Notes under the pieces: generated by a model | The model's database searches: none | What the model saw: only the letters and a program-made list of their open reading frames with translations | Told to the model about the DNA's origin: nothing | Program-made: the position numbers and the translations under genes | Assembly: GCA_017462915.1 (NCBI GenBank) | Contig: JAFTQG010000044.1 | Coordinates: 48,699-112,698 of the forward strand | Length of the DNA stretch: 64,000 nt | Origin: Prevotella sp. | GTDB taxonomy: Bacteria > Bacteroidota > Bacteroidia > Bacteroidales > Bacteroidaceae | Direction of reading: 5' to 3' | Part shown: one piece after another, positions 45,647 to 53,016 of the stretch | How positions within the stretch are numbered: position 1 is the stretch's first letter | How the letters are laid out: each line of letters opens with the position of its first letter

Positions 45647-45785
45647 CTTGTTTTTCGATTGGGTTACCGCCAAGTGACCTGCTATGTAACAAGCACAGAA
45701 TAGTCCACGCCTTATAAGCGTGAACTTCCAGTCTGCTTGTCCTCACATAGCGAATATTGGCGGTATTCAATCGAAAGAGAACAAG
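45647..45785. other. 139-bp imperfect inverted repeat
   Basis: Outer arms TTTCGATTG and CAATCGAAA, then TACCGCCAA and TTGGCGGTA, then GCTATGT and ACATAGC, then ACAAGCA and TGCTTGT, then CACGC and GCGTG close on loop CTTATAA (45711-45717). The fold spans the whole unit with small bulges. It begins 55 bp upstream of the lipoprotein ATG. Confidence 0.75.
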
Positions 45786-45996
45786 AGCTAAAAGCTCAAT
45801 ATATTATATGTTCATTATCAAGTGTGATGAATGGAGACGCTGTTTCGTTGTAGATGATTGTGCCGTCTGTAACGGCAGGTTTTGATTTCCAACTTGCGGA
45901 ATGTCACTCTTCCGAGTGGCGTTTTCCTGTAGCGTTCCGTTCCTGTTTTGTCTGTTTCTTGACCTCCTTTTTTAGGTGTTAATACTGTATTGAAAT

Positions 45997-46084
45997 TGTC
46001 TTATAAGACATTTTCAAGACTCTTATAAGACAATTTAAAATGTCTTATAGGACAATTCAAAATGTCTTATAGGACAATTTTATC
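45997..46084. repeat. Four 14-bp palindromes on an exact 22-bp period
   Basis: TGTCTTATAAGACA at 45997, ACTCTTATAAGACA at 46019, and TGTCTTATAGGACA at 46041 and 46063. The period of 22 bp is two helical turns, so all sites face the same side of the DNA. Spacers are AT-rich (ATTTAAAA, ATTCAAAA). This is the look of an operator or iteron array. It starts 57 bp past the stop of the HU-like gene. Confidence 0.85.
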
Positions 46085-46140
46085 GGAAATATGTCTTTGA
46101 TTATCAGTTGATTATGGATGGCGTTTTTTACTTTCGGGCA

Positions 46141-46551
46141 TCAGTCGTTCGTGATGTCTTCCTGCATGCTGAATTCTATGTTTGCTGGTGAGAGGGCGTC
46201 ACGCATTGCTGTGCTTTTTGTGAACTGCACGTTTACGGATTTTATGCCATCGGCACCTTTTCTCCTTGCTGTCTCGGAGGAGGGGCTGCCTTCTGCCTTC
46301 ATGGTGAGACGGAACGAGCCGAGGTCGCCGAGGCGTACGGAGTTGCCGTTCTGCAGGGCTTCTATCACCTCGTATTGCAGTGCGTCAAGCACGGCCTTGA
46401 CATCGGAGCTTGATACTGTGCTGCGTTTCTCCACGCGTTTTATTATCTGTGCAAGTGTCACTGGGGTGGAAGGTGCCATCTGCGGATAGTACTTCGCTGC
46501 CTCTTCTTTCTTCAGTGGGTTTTTCTTTGCCCTGATTACATACTTGATCAT
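46141..46551 (-). CDS. HU-family DNA-binding protein (long Bacteroidota type)
   Basis: The protein is 136 residues. After a basic N-terminus (MIKYVIRAKKNPLKKEEAAKYY), VTLAQIIKRVEKRSTVSSSDVKAVLDALQYEVIEALQNG is the HU helix pair. SVRLGDLGSFRLTMKAEGSPSSE begins the beta-arm region. It is longer than HU at both ends, like the Bacteroidota-specific HU relatives. A -7 box is at 46583. The palindrome array lies just downstream of its stop, so it is a candidate to bind there, though HU proteins usually have little sequence preference. Confidence 0.85.
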   Translation of the reverse strand: MIKYVIRAKKNPLKKEEAAKYYPQMAPSTPVTLAQIIKRVEKRSTVSSSDVKAVLDALQYEVIEALQNGNSVRLGDLGSFRLTMKAEGSPSSETARRKGADGIKSVNVQFTKSTAMRDALSPANIEFSMQEDITND

Positions 46552-46582
46552 GTTTTCTTGTATTTTAGGTTAAACATGTGTG

Positions 46583-46590
46583 CAAAGATA
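46583..46590 (-). promoter_or_regulatory. -7 box of the HU-like gene
   Basis: TATCTTTG on the minus strand, about 32 bp before the ATG at 46551. Confidence 0.6.
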
Positions 46591-46672
46591 TGTTTTTTCT
46601 TTGAGAAAAACGAATATCTTATAGGAAAAATGCTGTTAGGCGTATAAAATCCTTTAAAATCTTTTACTTTTC

Positions 46673-47296
46673 TCATTCTTCCCTCACCTTTTCAAATATT
46701 CTCTCGAAGTTCTTGCGCAGGAGTGTTGGTGAGGCGATGATGTTTCTGATGTCCTTCAGGTGTCGTTCGTTTTCCGAGCCTGGTATCCAGAGGTGGATAT
46801 ATCCGTGTACGGAGTATTTCTCTTCGAGATGTTTGCGGAAGCGTGAGAAATGTTCTTCCTTGCTTTTCCGGGGATAATGGTCGAGGCCGTACTCTATGGT
46901 GCGGCGCATGATGGTGTCGGGTTCCAGTTCGCGGTCTGCCTCGGCGACGATCTTCCCGTAGAGGCTTCTCGGGGCTTTGGATGCTGAGGCGCGGTGGTCT
47001 TCGACGGCTTCTTTCATTATCTTGATCTGTTCGGGAGAGAACCATCGCTTGAGTCTTGCGTCGGCAAGGAGTATCTTTCCTGATGTGATATGGTGTATGG
47101 CCCGCGGGCCTTCCAGTCCGAGGTCGTGGTATGCGGCTATGACGTATGCCATGTCTTCGTCTGCGCCTGTCTTGCGTGCCAGTTTCAGCGAGTTGTTTAT
47201 CACGTTGCCGGCATGGCGCATGGAGTGGGCGCGGTCGAAGCGGTTGTATCGAGGGAGTATCTCCGTCTCGATGAAGTGCATCAGTTCGAGGTTCAT
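46673..47296 (-). CDS. HD-domain phosphohydrolase
   Basis: From ATG 47296 the protein is 207 residues. HSMRHAGNVI near residues 24-33, AAYHDLG near 54-60 (the H-D metal pair) and ADREL near 120-124 follow the HD superfamily order. ENERHLKDIRNIIASP is near the end. Its substrate is not predictable. The start overlaps the stop of the porin gene as TGATG, so translation is coupled. A longer open frame in this phase reaches 47938, but it is a shadow of the porin gene rich in Arg/His/Pro. Confidence 0.82.
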   Translation of the reverse strand: MNLELMHFIETEILPRYNRFDRAHSMRHAGNVINNSLKLARKTGADEDMAYVIAAYHDLGLEGPRAIHHITSGKILLADARLKRWFSPEQIKIMKEAVEDHRASASKAPRSLYGKIVAEADRELEPDTIMRRTIEYGLDHYPRKSKEEHFSRFRKHLEEKYSVHGYIHLWIPGSENERHLKDIRNIIASPTLLRKNFERIFEKVREE

Positions 47297-49452
47297 CAGT
47301 TGTTGAATGTCCAGTTTAGTCCGAAGCGGAAGACGCGTCCGTTGATGGGGTTGTGGGGTGTGAGGAAATAGTTTCCCTTGCCTGTGCAGTTGACATGGCT
47401 CATCATGACGTAGAACCGGCACTGCTTCAGCTGGAAGTTGGCGTAGAGGTTGCATATCGGGTAGTTTCCTATCTTTGTGCGTATCTCCTCGTTGTCCTGT
47501 ATGGCGTATGTCTGCAGCTGCGGGACGTATTCGGGTGCGTGGTATCTGGTGAACCAGCGCATGTCGACGCCGAAGTCTGTGGCAAGCACCTTGGCGATCT
47601 TGAAGCGGAGGTACAGGGTGGTGTAGACATTGAGTTTCGGCAGCGGCAGCACGATGTCGTCTGAGCTCTGCTGGAATGTGAGCTGGTTGTCGAAGTGGAG
47701 TATGCCGAATCTCAGGTTCTGCATCAGCTGGGCTGTGATGACCTGTACGCTTGACGCCTGGTGTGGTGTGACTGTCGTGGCTATATGGGCGTTGTTCTCT
47801 CCCAGGGTGTATGATGTCCCGAGGTATGTGTAGTTGGTGATGTTGTCTACGGCAAAGCGCAGGTGTGTCTGTGTGCGTCGGAGGGAGAGGGCGCCTTCGA
47901 TGTGTGTGCGTGTCTCGTTGCTGAGGGATTCGTCCCACTGGAAATGGCGTGACGTGAATGTCTTGAGGTAGTCGTTTGGCTCGGCAAGGCTGAAGCCGCC
48001 CTTGGCGTGGAGACTGACTGTATCGCCGAGCAGGGGAAAATGGACATCGGCTTCGGCGTTGATGTCGAACTGTCCGACATCTTCTCCTATGACGCAGACT
48101 TTTCCCATGACATCGAAATGGAAGGTCTTGCCCTGGCGCTTTGACAGTTCGCCTCCGATGCTGAAATTGTGTTCGCTCCAGCTGTTGTATTCATAGGGTG
48201 ATATCGGGTTGGAGTAGTGGTTAAGCTCGCTTGTGGCGAAGACTTTCAGTCCGGCCTTTGCGTATTTGTTGAAGCCTTCGAGCAGGGCGATGCCGAAGGT
48301 ATTGCGCAGGCAGAGGTATTTGTAGCGGTCGTTTATGGAGTCTGTCTCAAGATGGTAGAAGTCGTCCTTGTAGTAGTCTGCCGGCGAGTCGTAGGCGATG
48401 TATTTCCTGCGGTAGTTGTCGAGCTGTGCTGTATGGAAGAAGCTTGTCACGGGGACATACTCTTCCTTTGTGAAGTCTTCTTCTTTCTCCTGCGGCTTGT
48501 CGTCGAGGATCTCGCCGGTGCCTGCTGCTTCCTTTGCCTTGCGCTCCTCGGCGGCTCTCTCCTTGGCGGCGGCGATGGCGAACTTTCTCGCCTCGATCTC
48601 CTGCTCTGTCATGGGGACGCGGCGCTTGAATCCGAGGCTGTAGCGGTGTGTGAAGAACAGATGCTGGTTGTCGTGGCGGTTCCAGTTGTCACGGAGTATT
48701 GTCGGTATCTCGTTCTCGCTCAGGTTTTCCGTGAACATCTCGGGATGCTTTATGTAGTTGTCGTCCTGGATGCCGCCGTTCTCGGCCTGCTTCTGGTGGT
48801 TGGTGGACATCAGGAGGTGTGCCTGGTATCTGTCGCCGAGATAGCTGCCCCACATGGTGTAGTTGAAGTGTGATGTGCTCTGGTTCTGATAGTATCCTCT
48901 GGCGTACAGGTAGTCGAACTTGAATCCCAGTCCCAGCTTCTTGCCGGCATTTACTGCAAACAGGGCTTTCAGATGGTCTTCGCCGTTTGTCTTGTTGCCG
49001 CATGTGTTATAGTCCAGGACCGTTATCGGGGAGAGGGTATTGGTGAAGCGGAACGCTTCGGGCTTTACGATGGTCTGCGTCCATCCGTTCGTGAACAGGA
49101 ATTCGTCTTTGTCGTCCCTGTCTATGAATATCCTGTTGATGCGTGGCGAGCCGTTGTTTCCAAGTGTCTGGTATTCACCGTATATCCCTGATGCGAAGAC
49201 ATGGTTCATGCGCAGGTATGATGTCGTGTCAGGGGTGGCAGGGGAGATGTCTCCTGATATGTCGTTCACAGTCCAGACATACAGTCCCTTGGGTATTTTC
49301 TTGTGCTGCCTGGTGGAGTCGCTTCTGCTTGTCGTCATCATGCCGTCGGCATCGACCATGGTTCCGTCGTCGGATAATATGGTGTCGTCAAACTGTGCAT
49401 TGGAGGTGACGGCACAGAAGAAGAAGAGTGTTATGATGAGAAGTCTTTCCAT
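47296..49452 (-). CDS. Putative outer-membrane porin (PF14121-like)
   Basis: The protein is 718 residues. Signal peptide MERLLIITLFFFCAVTSNAQ is followed by a long beta-rich sequence with alternating aromatic strands (YLRMNHVFASGIYGEYQTLG, FKFDYLYARGYYQNQS) and a C-terminal strand ending VFRFGLNWTFNN, typical of a beta-barrel. A charged segment in the middle (EIEARKFAIAAAKERAAEER, then EEDFTKEEYVPV) is probably a soluble plug or loop. Sequence style and length fit the Bacteroidota putative-porin family. It is near the end of the threonine-gene run. Confidence 0.85.
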   Translation of the reverse strand: MERLLIITLFFFCAVTSNAQFDDTILSDDGTMVDADGMMTTSRSDSTRQHKKIPKGLYVWTVNDISGDISPATPDTTSYLRMNHVFASGIYGEYQTLGNNGSPRINRIFIDRDDKDEFLFTNGWTQTIVKPEAFRFTNTLSPITVLDYNTCGNKTNGEDHLKALFAVNAGKKLGLGFKFDYLYARGYYQNQSTSHFNYTMWGSYLGDRYQAHLLMSTNHQKQAENGGIQDDNYIKHPEMFTENLSENEIPTILRDNWNRHDNQHLFFTHRYSLGFKRRVPMTEQEIEARKFAIAAAKERAAEERKAKEAAGTGEILDDKPQEKEEDFTKEEYVPVTSFFHTAQLDNYRRKYIAYDSPADYYKDDFYHLETDSINDRYKYLCLRNTFGIALLEGFNKYAKAGLKVFATSELNHYSNPISPYEYNSWSEHNFSIGGELSKRQGKTFHFDVMGKVCVIGEDVGQFDINAEADVHFPLLGDTVSLHAKGGFSLAEPNDYLKTFTSRHFQWDESLSNETRTHIEGALSLRRTQTHLRFAVDNITNYTYLGTSYTLGENNAHIATTVTPHQASSVQVITAQLMQNLRFGILHFDNQLTFQQSSDDIVLPLPKLNVYTTLYLRFKIAKVLATDFGVDMRWFTRYHAPEYVPQLQTYAIQDNEEIRTKIGNYPICNLYANFQLKQCRFYVMMSHVNCTGKGNYFLTPHNPINGRVFRFGLNWTFNN

Positions 49453-49488
49453 TTATCAGTTATAGAGAATATCGCTTTCCTTGCGTGC

Positions 49489-49704
49489 TCATTTTCTGAA
49501 CCGCAATACACATTCTGCCATTTTGAAGAACATGGATGTCATTATGACAAGTATGCCCAATGTAGGTTCCGGCATGAACCAATAGAGCAGACCGCCGGCG
49601 ACAGCGCCTATCATGAAGATGACGTTAAGTATCTGGCGTATAAGGAAAACACGGCTGCTGCCTGTCTTCTCCTCTGTGTCTTTTCCTCTTTTATGTATTT
49701 CCAT
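49489..49704 (-). CDS. Small inner-membrane protein of unknown function
   Basis: The protein is 71 residues with two hydrophobic helices (about VFLIRQILNVIFMIGAVAGG and LGILVIMTSMFFKMAECVL) around a short PEPT turn and charged ends. It lies 9 bp after the DUF4468 gene and 36 bp before the porin gene, as part of the same run. No family name recognised with confidence. Confidence 0.75.
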   Translation of the reverse strand: MEIHKRGKDTEEKTGSSRVFLIRQILNVIFMIGAVAGGLLYWFMPEPTLGILVIMTSMFFKMAECVLRFRK

Positions 49705-49713
49705 CGTTGTTCC

Positions 49714-50382
49714 TTATTTGATTGTTTGTGAAAAGTATCTGAAGATTTCCTCTACACGGTCTATCGTCTTCCTGCGGAACTTGCCGCTCAGAGGGTAGAG
49801 CTTCGTGCCTTTCCTGTTGATGGCCTTGCTGTCTGTTATCCATTCCTCTGCTGTGTATATTTCCTTCTTATTGACGTTGTATTCATAGGAAATGCGGCAG
49901 AGCCGGAGGTTTACAGCGCCATCTTCGCAATTTGCTATAAGTGTGTAGCGGAAGCGTGTATAGTCTTTTGAAAGAAAAGAGGACGAGAACACCATCTCTT
50001 CATCAAATTTCGCTGCAATGATATGCTCGCTTTTATTGACTGCGGCAATACGGCTGTCCTTTGATTGTATGGTATCTTTCGCCATCGCCTGTATTGCCTT
50101 CAGCGCACGGTCGTACAATTCGTCAGCGGATTTTCCTGAAGCGGTGATGGTCTTGTCCCATTCCACTTTCCCGTTGACTTCGGGCACTGTCCCTGCCGCA
50201 TATTTTGGGTCAATCCTCACAATGTCACTTCCCGAATTTTTATGGGACAGTGCTGTTGATTCTTTCTGTTCTTTTTTGCTCTCCTGCATCTTCGCTTTCA
50301 TGTCATCGGGCAATTCCCACTCGGACTGCGCCATCAGGCTTAACGGCATGACGGCAAGAGCGATAATCAGTAGTCTTTTCAT
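49714..50382 (-). CDS. DUF4468 domain exported protein
   Basis: The protein is 222 residues. MKRLLIIALAVMPLSLMAQ is a signal peptide. The mature part contains GKVEWDKTITASGKSADELYDRALKAI and an extended beta region (FRYTLIANCEDGAVNLRLCRISYEY), the pattern of the Bacteroidota DUF4468 (TBP-like fold) domain. Function is unknown, probably periplasmic. It follows thrC by 27 bp. Confidence 0.82.
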   Translation of the reverse strand: MKRLLIIALAVMPLSLMAQSEWELPDDMKAKMQESKKEQKESTALSHKNSGSDIVRIDPKYAAGTVPEVNGKVEWDKTITASGKSADELYDRALKAIQAMAKDTIQSKDSRIAAVNKSEHIIAAKFDEEMVFSSSFLSKDYTRFRYTLIANCEDGAVNLRLCRISYEYNVNKKEIYTAEEWITDSKAINRKGTKLYPLSGKFRRKTIDRVEEIFRYFSQTIK

Positions 50383-50387
50383 ATCTT

Positions 50388-50431
50388 TTATCTGTTAAGA
50401 AGAAATTCTTTATCTGTTAAGAAGAAATTCT
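50388..50431. repeat. Perfect 22-bp tandem duplication over the thrC stop codon
   Basis: 50388-50409 and 50410-50431 are identical. On the minus strand the unit covers the last codons of thrC and its TAA, so a second copy of the tail and stop follows the gene. Confidence 0.9.
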
Positions 50432-51723
50432 TTGAAATCATTGAAATCCTTTGTCATCGGCACAGCTTGCTTCTCTCCGCCCATAAACGCCTGAAGGCGT
50501 GCCGGGATGTCAATGTCGGAGGCAAGTATGCTGTCGACTGTCTCTTTGAACTTTGCCGGATGTGCTGTCTCGCAGAAGACACCGGCTTCTCCGTCATGCA
50601 GTGACTCCTGCAGAGCCCTGTAGCCACATGCGCCATGAGGGTCAAGGATATATCCTGTCTCCATGTAGCATGACTTCATTGTCTCACGAATCATATCGTC
50701 GCTGTATGCAGCTCCGGAGATGTCTGCGCATATATCCGCATGGCTGCCGTTGTAAAGCTCATGGATACGTGCAAAATTGGAAGGGGCTCCGACGTCCATG
50801 GCGTTCGCTATGGTCTGCACGGAAGCCTGCGGCGTATAGACGCCTGTCTGCAGATACTGGTAGAAGATGTCGTTGGCGTTGTTTGCCGCTATGAAACGCT
50901 TCACCGGCAGCCCCATCCGCTTGCCGAAAAGGGCAGAGCATATATTCCCGAAATTTCCTGACGGCACGCATATAACCAACTGGTCTGCAAGTCCTTTCTC
51001 TTTCATGCGTGCGTAGGCATTGAAGTAGTAGAATGCCTGCGGAAGGAAGCGTGCGACGTTTATGGAGTTGGCAGATGTCAGCTTCATGCGCCGGTTCAGC
51101 TCCTCATCCATGAACGCTGCCTTGACAAGAGCCTGGCAGTCGTCAAACACACCGTCTACCTCTATGGCCGTGATGTTCCTGCCAAGGGTCGTGAACTGAC
51201 ATTCCTGTATAGGACTGACCTTGCCTTTCGGGTAAAGGACATAGACATGAATGCCGTCGACGCCAAGGAATCCGTTTGCCACGGCAGACCCTGTATCGCC
51301 TGATGTCGCGACAAGGACATTCACCTCATGCTCCTTGTCCAGCTGACCTTCCTTTTTCAGGAAATATTGCAGCAGGCGAGCCATAAAGCGTGCACCGACA
51401 TCCTTGAAGGCAAGTGTCGGGCCATGAAACAGTTCAAGGGTGTATATGCTGTCCGTGACTTTCTCTACAGGGCAGTCGAACTGCAAGGTGTCGTACACGA
51501 TCTGCCGTAACGACTCGGCGTCAATGTCTTCGCCGAAGAACGCCTCGGCGACCTTGCAGGCTATCTCCTGAAAGGAGAGCTTCTCGATATTGTCGTAGAA
51601 CTCTTTCGGAAGAGGGTTGATGCGTTCTGGCATATAAAGTCCCTTGTCCTCTGCAAGGCCTTTTATGACAGCCTTTTCGAGTGTCGCGAGTGGGGCTTTC
51701 TTGTATGTTGAGTAATATAGCAT
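50410..51723 (-). CDS. thrC: Threonine synthase
   Basis: ThrC is the PLP enzyme that makes threonine from O-phosphohomoserine. The 437-residue length is of the long (yeast/E. coli-like) type. HGPTLAFKDVGARF holds the PLP lysine near residue 110, VLVATSGDTGSAVANGF is near 135-151, and VPSGNFGNICSAL near 255-267 is the phosphate-binding loop. It lies 31 bp after the PgmI-like gene in the same operon as thrA. Confidence 0.96.
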   Translation of the reverse strand: MLYYSTYKKAPLATLEKAVIKGLAEDKGLYMPERINPLPKEFYDNIEKLSFQEIACKVAEAFFGEDIDAESLRQIVYDTLQFDCPVEKVTDSIYTLELFHGPTLAFKDVGARFMARLLQYFLKKEGQLDKEHEVNVLVATSGDTGSAVANGFLGVDGIHVYVLYPKGKVSPIQECQFTTLGRNITAIEVDGVFDDCQALVKAAFMDEELNRRMKLTSANSINVARFLPQAFYYFNAYARMKEKGLADQLVICVPSGNFGNICSALFGKRMGLPVKRFIAANNANDIFYQYLQTGVYTPQASVQTIANAMDVGAPSNFARIHELYNGSHADICADISGAAYSDDMIRETMKSCYMETGYILDPHGACGYRALQESLHDGEAGVFCETAHPAKFKETVDSILASDIDIPARLQAFMGGEKQAVPMTKDFNDFKEFLLNR

Positions 51724-51754
51724 AATTGTCTTTTTTTGTCTATAATTGAAATAA

Positions 51755-53002
51755 TCAGATTTCCATCAAGGCCTTTATGAAGCCGTCTTTTTCAAGCAGT
51801 CCATAGCTTCCTTCCTTGCAGGAATCCTCATCATATTGCTGTACCGAATCAGGGGACATCCCTGGTGCATATATGAGAAACGGCACAGGCTCGGCAGTAT
51901 GAGTGCGGTGGCGGACAGGGGTAGGGTGGTCTGGCAATACCGAGATGGCGACGTCCTTGTCCTTTACAGCCTCATAGACAGGGCCGATGATACGGGAGTC
52001 AAGGTCTTCTATTGTCTTCATTTTCAGTTCGAGATTGCCCTCGTGTCCTGCCTCGTCACTTGCTTCTACATGGAGATAAACGAAATCGTCTCCGTCCTGC
52101 AGGGCCTTTATTGCTGCCTCGGCCTTGCCTTCGTAATTCGTGTCATACAGCCCTGTCGCGCCCTCGACATCGATACATCTCAGCCCGGCAAGAGTCCCTA
52201 TGCCGCGGATAAGGTCTACAGCTGTAATCACCGCCCCACGCTTCATCTGCGGGAAACGCTCCGGCAGCGGTTTCATGTGTGGCCTGTAACCGCCAGCCCA
52301 TGTCCAGATGCTGTTTGCAGGGTCTTTTCCTTGCGTCATGCGTTCCTTGTTCAGCCAATGCTTGGCAAGGAGTTCCTGCGACTTTACGGTAAGTTCATTG
52401 ATGATATCGGCTGTCTGCTGCGGTGTCAGTTCCGTCGCTTCAGCATGGCTTTCTGTTGTCTCCGACGCTTTCACGAGCAACGGACGCCATGGCTGGCCTG
52501 GCACATCATGAGGTGGGGTACACTGTATATGCTTGTTTCCGCCCTTTATGACGAGCAGATGCCGATACTGTATTCCCGGATAGAAGCGTACGCGGTCATT
52601 GCCGAGATTTTCTTGCAGATACTCTATAAGAATCCTTGCATCCTCGGTTTCCAGATGTCCGCAGGAGTGGTTCTTTATCTTTCCGTCCTCGATGCATATC
52701 AAGTTGCAGCGTATAGCCATATCGTCAGGACCGAGTGCCACTCCGATGGACGCTGCCTCAAGCGGGCCACGGCCCTCGTACACCTCACTCTGGTCGTAAC
52801 CGAGTATGGCGGAATTTGCCACTTCCGAGCCTGGATGGAATCCGTCCTGCACGGTTTTCAGCAGTCCCGTGCGTCCCTTTCGTGCAAGCAAGTCCATATA
52901 AGGAGTATTGGCAGCTTGCAACAGAGTCTTGCCGCCCAGCTCTTCATTATGCCAGTCGGCCATGCCGTCGCCTATAATGATAATGTGTTTCATGTCGTTC
53001 AT
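51755..53002 (-). CDS. PgmI/ApgM-like enzyme, probable alternative homoserine kinase
   Basis: The 415-residue alkaline-phosphatase-superfamily protein is annotated by motif as archaeal-type cofactor-independent phosphoglycerate mutase. HIIIIGDGMADWHNEELGGKT carries the first metal Asp; PGSEVANSAILGYD has the Ser that becomes phosphorylated; HVEASDEAGHEGNL and LPDHPTPVRHRTHTAEPVPF hold the other metal His and Asp residues. It sits between thrA and thrC, where a homoserine kinase is needed, and no GHMP-type ThrB is seen in the operon. Members of this family have been proposed to be the homoserine kinase of Bacteroides. The start may be the second ATG (MKHIII). Confidence 0.85.
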   Translation of the reverse strand: MNDMKHIIIIGDGMADWHNEELGGKTLLQAANTPYMDLLARKGRTGLLKTVQDGFHPGSEVANSAILGYDQSEVYEGRGPLEAASIGVALGPDDMAIRCNLICIEDGKIKNHSCGHLETEDARILIEYLQENLGNDRVRFYPGIQYRHLLVIKGGNKHIQCTPPHDVPGQPWRPLLVKASETTESHAEATELTPQQTADIINELTVKSQELLAKHWLNKERMTQGKDPANSIWTWAGGYRPHMKPLPERFPQMKRGAVITAVDLIRGIGTLAGLRCIDVEGATGLYDTNYEGKAEAAIKALQDGDDFVYLHVEASDEAGHEGNLELKMKTIEDLDSRIIGPVYEAVKDKDVAISVLPDHPTPVRHRTHTAEPVPFLIYAPGMSPDSVQQYDEDSCKEGSYGLLEKDGFIKALMEI

Positions 53003-53016
53003 CTCTTATCACATTA

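Larger units (their letters stand above)
45593..46140. other. 548-bp gene-free stretch rich in inverted repeats
   Basis: It contains the 139-bp inverted repeat (45647-45785), small hairpins TGCCGT-CTGTA-ACGGCA (45861-45877) and GTCACTC-TTCC-GAGTGGC (45903-45920, followed by TTTTCC), and the 22-bp-period palindrome array (45997-46076). No frame over 60 codons looks like a gene. Confidence 0.7.

Noticed and set aside
45592-45673. Longer start for the BACON/FN3 lipoprotein
   Set aside because: The extra 27 codons run into the 139-bp inverted repeat and would bury the signal sequence deeper.
45647-45785. Integron attC site
   Set aside because: The ends do not show the RYYYAAC/GTTRRRY core sites, and no integrase is present.
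46673-47938. Longer start for the HD hydrolase (421 codons)
   Set aside because: The added 214 residues are Arg/His/Pro-rich shadow of the porin gene in another frame; the ATG overlapping the porin stop gives a normal HD protein.
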